In this document: in pieces, positions 1 through 11,020 of the stretch
Position numbering within the stretch: the first letter of the stretch is position 1
Layout: every line of letters begins with the position of its first letter
Source: Dipteronia dyeriana
Lineage: Eukaryota; Streptophyta; Magnoliopsida; Sapindales; Sapindaceae
NCBI GenBank assembly: GCA_032871835.1
Contig: CM065298.1
Location: forward strand, 11,413,096 to 11,477,095
Direction of reading: 5' to 3'
DNA length: 64,000 nt
Program-made: the position numbers and the translations under genes
The notes under the pieces: model-generated
Told to the model about the DNA's origin: nothing
What the model saw: only the letters and a program-made list of their open reading frames with translations
Database searches by the model: none

Positions 1-599
1 AATTATAAAAATGTTTATAACTTTCCAAAACACAAAAATTATAATAAAATCATTTTTTTAAAACTGGGCAAAAAACTATCCAATTTTTATATCAGCATAA
101 AGTTAGAAACAATATTTCGGAAGAAAAGAAGGGTTATCATCATTAAAACCTTAGTAGCAAATTTTGACAAAAAAATCGAGCTACCTAATTTTGTTTTATA
201 GAATGAAACAACAATTAACACTACCCATAATTACCCATATGAGCAAAAAACACTATAATATTAGCTACTAACGGACTTTGAGACTTTCAATAGAAACAGG
301 AGAGCAGTATATATTTGCATTAAAAAAAAATCAAGTATATACAGGATTTTTTTTTTTAAAAAAAAACAATTTGTTTTTGTCCAGCCCACATCTAAGATAA
401 GTATTCCTGATCGAGCCCAACATGAGTAGGACAATCAACGTCGGCGTAAATTCAGAAAATTGGCTGGGCTTACCATCAATCCCTGAAGAAAAAGCTTTTT
501 ACTTGTGGTTAGAGCTATTACAATTAATTCAGAATTTGTGGGAGAGGGACATGACTAATCTCAATGGTACACTCATAAAGGGCACATTACTAATCAAAC

Positions 600-2110
600 C
601 TCATCTTGTCACATAGTTGATAGAAGAGGGTGAAAAGTGTGTAAAATGCTGATGCAACGACGGCTGCTGTGTGGTGATTTCGGTGCTATTGAAACAGTCA
701 TCATGCCATAGTACATGTGATGAAGAAGAACCGGAAGAACTTTGATAGTGCCCATTCAAAGCTCGCTATTGCATACACTTTGAGAGAGTAATACGTGGTT
801 TGAACAAATATGTACGGTATTTCAAATATCACCTGCCACGGACAATTACTAAAACTTCACCAATCAGACCGAAAATGAAATATGCTTAGAGTTTTCGCTT
901 TGTGTCATTTCTAGGTTATTGGTAAAACAATTATGTTGGTCATGAAGTCTGTTCTCCTTACCTGTTCTAAGGCATATGGTAAAGCTGAGTACTTTCCAGC
1001 AGCTCTTTCGCAAAAAAAGATTGTTCTTTCGACTGCTACAACTGGCTGGCTGTACAGTCTAGCAATTGTTGATTCCTACGAATAGGACAGAAACATACAT
1101 GCTCCAATTATCACGGTTAGATCCATTGAGTTCTCCCTGAATACAGAAATTGAATAAAGTTTGTATAGTGCTATCGGTTAAAGTTGGAAAATCATGAAAT
1201 GGAGTAGGCATGTATACTGACTGACCTTTTAGTGCCAACCTGCCAGAAGATTCTGCCAAGAACAAGAGCAGCTACGAAGGTGAAGCAGAACCGCCACTTT
1301 AGCCTTAGTTTACCTGTGCACAAACGCCACATGTGTTATCTATCAAAGACAATAAATTTAACAAGACGTTTCTGGTTTTATAGTTTATTATTAGTATTGC
1401 ACTCACTGATACAAGGATGATGATTTTTGATGCCCAGCAAAATCAATTCCAGGTTGAACTTCAGCGGCTTCCGAGCTTGCTTCTAGCATCCATGCTGCTC
1501 GATTTTGTTTTTCTCTAATTTTGGGAGCTCTTGGAATATATTTCGTTAATCAATGCGGCTTCTGACCCCAACCTAAATTTATTTTTAGGAAATCAAATCA
1601 ACAAGATCTTCATAATTAAAAAAATAAATAAAGAATTTCTTACTATAGAAATATAATAGAGAATACATTTTGTTGCATTTTGTGCGTCCTCTGTTCTCAA
1701 TATCTTTCAGTCTGTATTGGATTTTGTTTTTCTCAACTAGCTGCATCCATAAAACCTGCAAAGCATATCCAACAAGTCACTTCCGTTTGAGACCAAATTC
1801 TAACACCAAATCAAGTGAAAACAAGAGGTTCATCATCATTTCATTGTGGCTTACTTCTATTGGAAGTCTAAAGAAATATGAATATATGATAAAAGAATTC
1901 TCACAGATGTTTATTGCTTTTTGGGGAACCTTAAATTCTGATAACGCCGTCAATGTAAGCACCAGTTTTTCCTCCCGCCAGAACATCCATCCGTGTAGTC
2001 TGTCCAGCACTACTGACTCCACCCATTAGTGCGGTTAGACTCTAGGCCTAAATGCTCCGGTCACTCCCCAAAGCATTTGTAACCACTATAGCTTTGATTT
2101 CCTGTAGAAA
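600..2110 (-). pseudogene. PDR/ABCG transporter remnant (copy A)
   Basis: Minus-strand blocks in all frames match the second half of a full-size ABCG/PDR exporter, a plasma-membrane ATP-driven pump. From 5' to 3' they are VTGAFRP followed by [12 protein letters not shown] and MDVLAG (about 1980-2100, the second Walker A region), [20 protein letters not shown] (about 1440-1510), [10 protein letters not shown] with IFWQVGTKR (about 1235-1300), [13 protein letters not shown] then TVQPA and [13 protein letters not shown] (about 970-1110), and YYGMMTVSIAP (about 690-720). These motifs have the spacing of NBD2 and TMD2. Stops and frameshifts are numerous, and the Walker A lysine is Gln here but Lys in the copy B relative. 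The N-terminal half is absent. It cannot encode a transporter. Confidence 0.8.
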
Positions 2111-2239
2111 AAGATAACATTAGCTATTCATGTAGTGTAGATTGTGATACTAACAATTTCTCACCAAAGTAATTTACCTTGTCAAAACACATTATGGATA
2201 GTATATCATATACTTTAAAACAGGGAGATTATATAAAAA

Positions 2240-3560
2240 AATCAAATTGAAACCCAACATTCAGCAAGCAAGAGTTGACAATTTAAGATATAAGTAATTA
2301 AATTCAAACATAAGATTCAACAAGAAAGAGTTGAGAATGAGTTATAAATAAATATCACCGGTTGTTAAACAAGTGCAGTCCATGTGTTTTCATGTAAAGA
2401 GCAATTTTTATTCATTTGAGCATTATCTGATTTACGGTATTCAGAAATGGAAAAGGGGAGTAGCTACTTAAACAAATGGACTGATTTTCAGAGTTAATTT
2501 GGTCTAACTATAAGATTTAAGTAACTAATTAATAAAAGAGAAGAAAAAAGGAAAGAGATTACCGGGTTGCATAATCACTGTCTCTACTTCTCATTGCACC
2601 TCTCTATTTTCTTTCTTTTTTTAAAGAGATTTTTGATCATTCTCCCCTGATCTATCTACGCTGTAACATTCTTTATTTTTTGGGGGGGTCGACATCGAAT
2701 TTTTCTACAACAAAGATTTTGCCACACCTAAGCTGCTAACCTTGTCTGAGGATCCATTACAAAGCCATTTCAATTGCTTAGAGAATTCATTACATACTAC
2801 TTCATTCATCCAATATCTTAGAGAAAGCATCTTCACCAGCAGCATGGACCGACACTTTCATTATTTCCATTTCCCTGAAATAATCACTATGAGCTTAATA
2901 ATTACTTTTGATGGAAAGTAAACTTGGTCATACTGATTAAGTATTAGTTGCACACTTGCACCTGTTAAACTCATTCTTTGGTCCTCTACAGTTGCAATGT
3001 GGATTTCTAAGAGCTATACAAACACAAGAAATTAATAAAAATCTAAGCAGGATACTGTAATAACCTTTAAGAGGTTGGAATAGAAATTAATCAAAACAGG
3101 TATAGTATGTCATAGACTGTAATAATATATAAGTAATCAAATTGAAACCCAACATTCAACAAGCAAGAGTTGACAATGAGTTGTCAAAAAAGAGCAGTCC
3201 ATGTGTTTTCATTACCTGATTCACAGTAATGGCAACTGAGAGTAGCTACTCAAAAGGTAGGTGAAATTATAATTCAGTAATAGGAAAGAAGTAACAAAAC
3301 AGAAGTGAGTTTGATAGTTATTGTCAATCTCTTCGGTTTTTTAGAAAAAATACAATTCACGTTACAAGTGATTTTCATATGATATAGGATGAATAAGTGA
3401 TAAAGATTGGTATTGAATAAGACAAAGTAATATAAGAGATTACCGGGCTGCATAATCACCGTCTCTGCTCCTCATTGCACCTCTCTTTTATCTTTTCAAT
3501 ATATTTGTAACGTTCTTCTAAAATGTCGCAACCAATGATGGTCAATCGCTGGAGTGACGT
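2240..3560. repeat. Direct duplication of an ~885-bp unit in the CNL 3' flank
   Basis: The stretch near 2242 (TCAAATTGAAACCCAACATT) recurs near 3137. The stretch near 2557 (GATTACCGGG, then a CTCATTGCACCTCTCT-like motif) recurs near 3438, so the offset is about 880-895 bp. Copy B has only one unit: 52566 joins straight to the equivalent of 3446. Either copy A gained a unit or copy B lost one by unequal exchange. The stretch between carries no open gene. The minus-strand GATTACC motif reads as a splice donor (CCCG|GTAATC), so these may be decayed 3'-UTR exons of CNL genes. Confidence 0.65.
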
Positions 3561-3760
3561 AGGATGAAGAAGGTGGTCTGGCATTTCCAAATTAGTAGCT
3601 CAGAAAGAGATGGCATGACTGTAAACTTCCCAATTCTCCATATTCCAAAAGCTGAGATACTTCAATTAGGGAAAGACAATAACTGATGATGATGATGAAT
3701 AAGAGTGTATATTTTCCATGCTCACAAATTCATTACCCACTCTTTTTCACACTCTCCATG
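3446..3760 (-). pseudogene. Degenerate LRR 3' end of a CNL (copy A)
   Basis: On the minus strand this stretch parallels the last about 300 bp of the neighbouring CNL (3963-4300). It shares the block of about 3540-3620 (GATGAAGAAGGTGGTCTGGC), the CTGAGAAAGAGA-like block, and the (GAT)n run near 3690 that encodes the Ser/Asp region in the intact gene. It has no continuous frame. It looks like a leftover LRR tail from an earlier tandem CNL copy whose 5' part was lost. The same remnant is at 52566-52890. Confidence 0.6.
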
Positions 3761-3962
3761 GAAGATATCTCCAAAAAATCAAGCTTGCATAACCTGATTC
3801 ACAGTAATAGAAGTGATTTTGATAGTTATAGTCAATCTCTTCCGTTTTAAAGAAAAAGAAAAGAAAAGAAAAGAAGAAAGAAATTAATTACCAGCATGCA
3901 TTGATAATCAAGGGGAGTTTTGGATTGCGTTGGACTCCTCATTGCACGTCTCTATTTTCTTT

Positions 3963-6766
3963 TTAAGAGATTTTGATCTTCATCTCCCCTGATCTTGATC
4001 TTGATCTCTCCTCCTTGTAAACTTGTTTTAAAATGAAGCAACCCTGAAAGATGTTCAATTCCTTGAGTGTTGTAGCATGAAGAAGGTGGTCTGGCAGTGA
4101 CTTCAATCTTGGGCATTTCGAAATAATTAGCTGAGAAAGAGAGGGCATGATTGTTATATCCCCTGCTGTAATCTTATATTCCCATTCTTCCCAATTATCC
4201 ATCGATTCAATCCATACAGTCTTCAATTTGGGGAAGGCAATAAGTGAGGGTGAAGAAGATGATGATGATGATGTCTCAATGCCCACAAATTCATTACCCA
4301 CTCTTTTCACACTCTCCATTCCTGATATTCTGAGATATTCAAGTCGTGGCAATTTTCCCAAATTAGCAGGCAAATACTCACAATTTCCGCACCAGATGAA
4401 ATATAACTTCTTGAGATGAATTAACGATACCATCCAATGAGGGGACAAACTGATGCTTCTACAGCCGCTTATCCTTAAGATCTCTAAATTGGGAGGTGGT
4501 TGTAAGGCTTCAACAACTGCTGCATCTTTATTACATTCTTCAACAGATGATATACCACTCCCACCACCGAAAATCAATCCCAAATAAACCAGATTCTTCT
4601 TATTCATGAGTTGTGCATTCTTAGCTTCAGCTTCGTCTACAACTTCTCCCAGCCCTTCTAACCAAAGACTACCTCGAAGCTTGTTCATGTTTTTAAGACA
4701 TCCAAGACCCATGCCATTTGGATCACCTCCAACAATAAATCTTTCCAATGTTCGAAGACAAACTAGTCTCTCAATTCCTTTTGGCATGAACCTAAGGCTA
4801 TCTGTATCCGAATTTATTAAATGCCTCAAATTGATTAGTCTTCCCATCCCTTGAGGTAGTTTTTCTAGAGACCGGCAACCACTAACATCCAAGGTTTGTA
4901 AATCATACAAACAACACAATATCTCGGGTAATTCCTTATTTTTAGTTTTGACATGTTAAGGTATCTCAAATGTATCAATTTTCCTATCTTACTTGATATC
5001 TCATTATCCCAATTTCCATTTAACTTTAATGACCTTAAACAAGTCATCTGTTCAAATAAATCGGATGAAAAACTATTACTCACCGATTTATATTTACCCT
5101 CAATTAAAAGGCTACGTAGCTTTTGAACACTAGATATGTTGATATGATATGACGATTTCAATATCAACATTGAATGACGAGCTGTCTCACAAGAAACATC
5201 TGAGTTTACTTCTTCACTGTTGTAAATTTCCTTTGAAAAACATTCGGTCTTAACAAGAAATTGAGCAAAATCATGGACTATGTCATGCATCTTGCACGCA
5301 TATATATTACCATCATCATCTTTATGAAACTCTTGGAAGAAAGAATGCATCGCTAAAGTGTCAAAACAATCCTCGCCAATTATCTCTATCTCTTCATCAT
5401 GTTCTAAACCAAAATAACCTTGAACAATCCATAATCGAATCAATTCATCTTTTTCCATCACATAATCTTTTAGAAAGATGGCACAATATGAGAAACACCG
5501 TTTTACCATAGATGGTAAGTCATTATAACTCAACAATAGTGGGGGAAAAAGACCTTCTAACTCTTTCCATTTCCACATTTCACTATCTAATATTCTTTGC
5601 CATTGACCTCTAAAACGTAGTAGACTCCCAATAGTCTTTATGGCAAGAGGCAAACCCTTACACTTGCCAACAATCTCTCTACCAACATTTTCTAATTTTT
5701 CACACTCTTCCTGAGACCTATCACAAAATGCGAATTGTTTAAACAACAACCAACTGTCATTCGAAGACAATACTCCAATATCGATACGACCGATTGATTT
5801 CATCATTTTTGCAACTGTCTCCTTACGTGTTGTAACTAAAATTTTACTTTCACCATGAAGACCATCGTTAAGAGAGTTGTACAATTGTCCCCATTTATCA
5901 TCATTTTCTGCCCACACATCATCTAAGATGAGAAGAAATTTCTTATTGTCAATAATTTTATGTATATGTTCCAAAAGAGATTGGAATGCCACTAAATTAG
6001 TGGCTTCACCCGTAAAACCTTCAATGATGGCTCTAGCAATCCTTATCTCATCAAATGGGTCCGACACACAAACCCATATTATTTTATCAAATTTACTCTT
6101 GATCTTTGCATCATTGCAAGCAAGTTGTGCGAGAGTTGTTTTACCAATCCCTCCCATCCCTACAATTGAGAAGACAGGGAGGGATTCATTACTCTCACTC
6201 AACAACATGTTTACAAGATCTTCTTTATGATCATCTCGACCATGTATCTTAGACACCTCTATAAAAGAAGACGTTTCCGATCTTTGAGGTTTTTCAATAC
6301 TCCTAATTGTGTTAAGCTTGTACCTATCTTTCTCTTTGGCAATAGAATCAAGTTTTTCATTTATTTCTTTTATCTTAACACCAATATCATGTCGTATACC
6401 AACTTGTCTAAAACAAATGCAAGGGGAGGAAAACAAGAAACATACCTTTTTCTTAGGAATTTGAGCATTTTCAACCCCCTCAATTTGTAATTTCAGAATA
6501 GCAGTGTTCCATTCGTCCAAGACGTCATCCATGTCGTAAGATGCATCTTTGAGTTTGTCTAGCCATACTCCCAGACTCAGAGTTGTCTCTTTCACTTGTC
6601 TTTGCTCTGCATCAACCAGCACTGCTTGAATGGCTTCAAAGTTGCTGGTGAGCTTTCTTATTTCTTTTCTGACACCCGTAACCAGCCTCACCTCTTGCAC
6701 TACTTCGTTACCAATGATTGAAGTCAATTGTTGGAGAACAGTTGAAACAATTGCCTCAGCAGTCAT
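3963..6766 (-). pseudogene. CC-NBS-LRR (CNL) resistance-like gene with frameshift, copy A
   Basis: This is an intracellular immune receptor of the CNL class, read from ATG 6764-6766 and ending near 3963. The first frame (633 codons) has an Rx-type coiled coil with the EDVID-like DMDDVLDEW (about residues 79-87), P-loop GMGGIGKTT (about 203), kinase-2 KKFLLILDDVW, RNBS-B SKILVTTR, GLPLA, RNBS-D CFSYCAIFLKD (consensus Pro replaced by Leu) and MHD. A single base is missing near 4938 compared with the copy B gene. The reading frame therefore leaves the LRR after LNMSKLKI and stops at 4865. The remaining LRR (318 codons, open from 4919 to 3963) is otherwise intact. Apart from this, there are no stops. 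It may be a recent pseudogene, an NBS-only truncated protein, or an assembly error at a T-run. The 955-residue paralogue at 53090-55957 is the reference for the break. Confidence 0.9.
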
Positions 6767-7508
6767 ATTTTAAGATGGAAATTGAATGACAAAAGAAGAG
6801 AAATATTTTGAGCTATTAGTTGTGTTTGAGATGTGAAACTATTAATCTGCCATTCTTTCAATTTTTAAGTGCAAGCCAGGAATATTTCATCTCCAAACTG
6901 ATCGCTTTCTCCAACTCCAAGTTATTCCCAATTCTTTGCTTGATGATAAATAATGCCGCTTGTTTTAAGGCAACCATTTGAGTTTGCTTTTATCAATATG
7001 ATTGACAATGAAGTTAGAATCCTTTTATACGATGGCTACCAAAAATTTCAAATTATAATTAAATTATCTTAAATGTCAAAATGCAAGCCTCAAAAGTTGA
7101 GGTGGTTCAAATGGTTAGCCCCTCACATCCATGGGTTGTGGATTGAAGTTATCTCTCCCCTCAAAATCTCAAATTTATATTTTAGAAGACAGATTTATTA
7201 AAAAAGAAAAACAAAAGTGCAATATGCAAGTCGGACTACATAACATGTTTTAAAAAATTGTTGAGACTAATCAAAATCAATCATTTAAATTTGATTATTG
7301 AATTTACATAAATCAATCATTCTAAACCAAACAAACAAAAACGATCATAAATGGTTTATAAATTCAACAATAGGTAGGTGTGTACAATTATTAACAGGAA
7401 CATGTTAAATTACCTTGACATGAAATATCCAACAAATTCTCAAAGGAAACCATTCTCAATTAAATTCAATTAATCATTCGTCTAAATCAATATACATATC
7501 CTTACACA
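6767..7508. other. 5' flank of the copy A CNL; no gene seen
   Basis: This is AT-rich intergenic DNA between the divergent CNL genes, collinear with 55958-56723. No open frame resembles a protein. The position homologous to the TATATAT motif of copy B (56155-56162) reads GATAAATAA here (about 6948-6955), so the TATA-like stretch is altered. A SINE-like stretch lies at about 7090-7200. Confidence 0.6.
7090..7200 (+). repeat. Possible tRNA-derived SINE remnant (copy A)
   Basis: TGGTTCAAATGG followed by TTAGCCCCTCACATCCATGG resembles a tRNA-type box A (TRGCNNARYNGG). GGATTGAAGTT about 30 bp downstream could be a decayed box B. The same stretch is at about 56305-56400 in copy B, so it predates the duplication. 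No clear 3' tail or target duplication was found. Confidence 0.3.
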
Positions 7509-7969
7509 TATTAAAAAGGGGTCAAAAAATTATTGGCACTATTTAAGAGGAGTGTTGTGCAAATATCACAACTTTACTAATGTATGTTTAAAATGCATCA
7601 TTTAACGTGTTCATACCAAAATACCCTGAAATATTAAAACAGTGAGGAATTTATTGTTTTCTAAGTCAAAGAGAAGCAACAGTCAAACCGACGGGAAAGT
7701 AATCGATGGTGAAGTGACCGGAACGAGATTACACGAGAACATCTGCGATTGAGAAAGGTAAGAAAAAAAGCGATTGAGAAAGGTAAGATTTTTTTTTTCA
7801 TCGTTTTTCTGGTTGTTAACTTGCATTACATGTTAGGATATAGTTTTGTTGATAGAAATTGTAGAAACCGGTTAAAATAGAGATTTGAGAATGGTTGTGG
7901 TTGTGGTTGTGGTTAGAGTTTGTAATTTGGTTGAATATCAGTTGAGAAAAATGAAATCTGGGTTTTCGA

Positions 7970-9005
7970 GACTTCTTGCAAGAGAATCGAGCTTATTTTT
8001 GTTGAGTCGAGCTTTTATTTTCGTGAAAATTAGGTTTTCATAAGTCGAGGTTATTTTGTATCGAGCTTTTTTTTTTAATTGAATCGAGTCTTTTTGAAAG
8101 GGATCGAGCTTTTTTGAAAAAGAATCGAGTTTTTTTTCAATAGGGTAGAGCTTTTTTTGAATTGGATCGAGCTTTTTTGAAAAGGAATCGAGTTTTTTTC
8201 AATAGGGTCCAGTTTTTTTTTAATTGGATTGAGCTTTTTTGAAAGAGATCAAGCTTTTTTGAAAAGGAATCGAGTTTTTTTCAATATGGTCGAGCTTTTT
8301 TTGAATTGGATCGAGCTTTTTTGAAAAGGAATCGAGCTTTTTTGAAAAGGAATCGAGCTATTTCGAAAAGGAATCGAGCTTTTTCGAAAAGGAATCGAGC
8401 TTTTTTCAATAGGGTCTAATTTTTTTTGAATTGGATAGAGCTTTTTTTAAAGGGATCGAGCTTTTTTGAAAAGGAATCGAGCTTTTTTCAATATGGTCCA
8501 ATTTTTTTTTGAATTTGATCGAGCTTTTTTGAAAAGGGATCGAGCTTTTTTGAAAAGGGATCGAGCTTTTTTAAATATGGTCCAGTTTATTTTGAATTGG
8601 ATCGAGCTTTTTTGAAAATGAATCGAGCTTTTTTCAATAGGGTCCAGTTTTTTTTCAAAGGGATCGAGCTTTTTTGAAAATGAATCGAGTTTTTTTCAAT
8701 AGGGTCGAGCTTTTTTTGAAATGGATCGAGCTTTTTTGAAAGAGACCGAGTTTTTTTTACATTGGATGGAGCTTTTCACCATGTGATCGAGTTTTTTTTA
8801 CAAAGGATCGAGCTATTTTGCTATTGGATCGAGCATTTTTTCATTGGATCGAGTTTTTTGAAAAAATGTCGAGCTTTTTTGTCCTTGGATTGAGCTTTTT
8901 TGTCCTTAGATCGAGCTTTTTTGTCATACGATCGAGCTTTTTTTGAAAAGGGTCGAGTTTTCTTTTTTTGGACCGAGCTTTTTTTTTATTGGATCGAGAC
9001 TTTTA
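7970..9005 (+). repeat. GATCGAGCTTTTTT minisatellite, left MULE subterminal block
   Basis: There are several dozen imperfect copies of a roughly 20-25-bp unit, GGATCGAGCTTTTTTGAAAA, with variants (AATCGAG, GGTCCAG, GACCGAG). It starts after a leader-like stretch that itself holds a doubled GCGATTGAGAAAGGTAAG (about 7746-7783). The array ends about 50 bp before the Ulp1-like reading frame. The same family in the same orientation occurs at 23925-24770. No coding frame runs through it. Confidence 0.9.
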
Positions 9006-9887
9006 ATTTTGGTTATGAAATTTGTTATGTTTAATGATGTTGTATTTCTGGTACATTGCATATGAGAAATAGTTTGAGGGATTCGCTTAAAACTGCAGAA
9101 GGAGACTGGTACGGGGGCAAATTGATTCGACACAACCATTTGGATGCCCTTGACCATATAGACGACGCGCTGAACCGTGTCCCTCCAGAATTTGCAGATG
9201 AAGATCGACGTCGGTTCATGGCGTCATGTTTCGGGCATTTCTTGACGATACATCGATAGATGAAGTTTTCTGGTGGTATTATCCATCGGTTGCTTTTGAG
9301 GGAGCTGCATCATGACTGCCCAACAAATGAGATGTAGTTCATGTTAGGGAACCAGTCGGTGAGGTTTTCGAAGGTGGCATTTTACATGATCACTGGACTA
9401 CGGTTTGGAGTTGTACCAGACACGGCCAAGTATGCAGCAGTGGAGAATGGTATACATCAGCGGTACTTTCCTGGAGCCGATGAGGTGTCGTTGGAGGAGA
9501 TTATGGGTGTTGTCACCGTCACAGAGTTCGAAAAGACGTACGATGCTGTCAAGCTCTGCCTCATATATATGTTGAATTGGATACTGATGGGGGTGGATGA
9601 GAGATTCAAGATTCCAGTTTGGCAGTTTCGGCTGGTTGAGATCTCGATGCGTTCGACGCGTTCCCGTAGGGTGCCCACATGTACATGTATTCTATTCACT
9701 CATTCAAGCATGCGCTTGACGGACGACGGACGACGACGGACGACGGGCTACGGGTCAGGGTTCGAGCGACGCCAGCAGGATAAGGGCGCTGACGTACACA
9801 CGGTGGAGACCTACAACATACATATACGATCTATCTTATGCCCTATTGGTAAGAACTTCGAATTACAATTTGTACTTTATTGGTGTT

Positions 9888-11020
9888 TGATAAATACTGA
9901 AAAGTGTATGTTTACTAAGGGATAATATCATCATTTTACACTTCCAATATGATTAATTCCCCAATTTAGACATAATTTCTTTCGTTCGCTTAAATAAATG
10001 TGTTGTGTAGTAATCAGTATTTTTTTTTTATATTTCAGAGGTAATTCAATCAATTCAGAATCATGGAGAAGCCAGATGGCAAAACAAACATCGTTTTCAA
10101 GTTTAGAACATCAAAAAACCTTAAGAAGACCACGAAGGGCATTTTTATAATTTTGACAATTCACTGTTCACAGTTGACTTTCACTGTTTACTCACGATGC
10201 GTTACTGTTCACTCTCGGATGCGTTATTGTTCACTCATGGATGGGGTACTGTTCACTGTCACTGTTCACTAATGACGTGGCAAAATCTGGATGCTCCATT
10301 ATAAATTCATCAAATGGTCAATTTTCATCCGTATTTTGTATAAATAGGGGGCCTTTCCCCCATAATTTTCATGTTCTGAATCCAAATATGATGACAGATT
10401 TGTGAAATTCTCTTTCTTTTGTTCTCAAATTCTCAGTTTAAATAAAATAGCTATTTTATAGTTAAATTATGTCTGGCTAATTTAATATAGCTGTGACCAA
10501 AGGTGATACTGTTGGTATGGAAAATATGATCCAATTTTGGTAAGTTTATTATTTTCATGCTTTCTCCCCTCTGATTTTTGTGGAGTTTTTGACTCACTGT
10601 AGATAGACAGATATTGTCTAGCACAGTGAGTGCTTTTACCCATATTTATCAGAGAGTGATTTATCCCCTCTAATCTTTGTGGAGTTTTGACTCACTGTAG
10701 ATAGACAGATATTGTCTAGCACAATGGGTACTTTTACCCACATCTATTAGAGAGGGGCCAGTGGAGTGGAATACCTTCCTATTAATCTGGATTAAATATT
10801 AATAATTGGATCATATTCTAATTACCAACAGTGGATCCCTTAGCCCCATTTTTAATTTTAATTGATTTACATTTTTATACAAGCTTATTAATTAATCTAG
10901 AAATTAATTCTACAAGGACAAGTGAACAACCTCCTTGTGGTTCGATCCGGTCTTACCGGTTAATTTATTACTTTGACACTCTTATACTTGAGAGTATGAA
11001 CACTTCTTTAGAACGTGTCA
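9888..11020 (+). repeat. 5' LTR of family G element
   Basis: The LTR starts TGATAAATACTG and ends GAACGTGTCA. It contains a TATA-like GTATAAATAGGGGG (about 10337) and a run of ACTGTTCAC-type motifs (10160-10270). A block of about 100 bp (ACTCACTGTAGATAGACAGA) is present twice (about 10570-10660 and 10670-10755) but once in the 3' LTR, which explains the longer 5' LTR (1133 versus 1038 bp). Confidence 0.9.

Larger units (their letters stand above)
1..7517. repeat. Segmental duplication, copy A (left part)
   Basis: This block is collinear with about 49850-56735. Both copies hold, in order, the same ABCG transporter remnant, the same degenerate LRR tail, a minus-strand CNL and the same CNL 5' flank. 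Homology resumes after the Mutator-like insertion at 25222-26157, matching 56733-58330. Differences include about 150 bp present near 51165-51310 but missing near 1295, and about 885 bp present only here (2560-3440). Copy A probably starts outside the window. Both copies are in the same orientation, so this is a dispersed tandem duplication. Confidence 0.9.

Noticed and set aside
1777..2029. Open frames on both strands as novel small genes
   Set aside because: Frame-by-frame reading shows a decayed ABCG NBD2; the open frames are not the homologous frame.
7970..9005. Possible CRISPR-like or centromeric satellite array
   Set aside because: Units vary in length and sequence, have no unique spacers, and lie inside a MULE; this is a transposon minisatellite.
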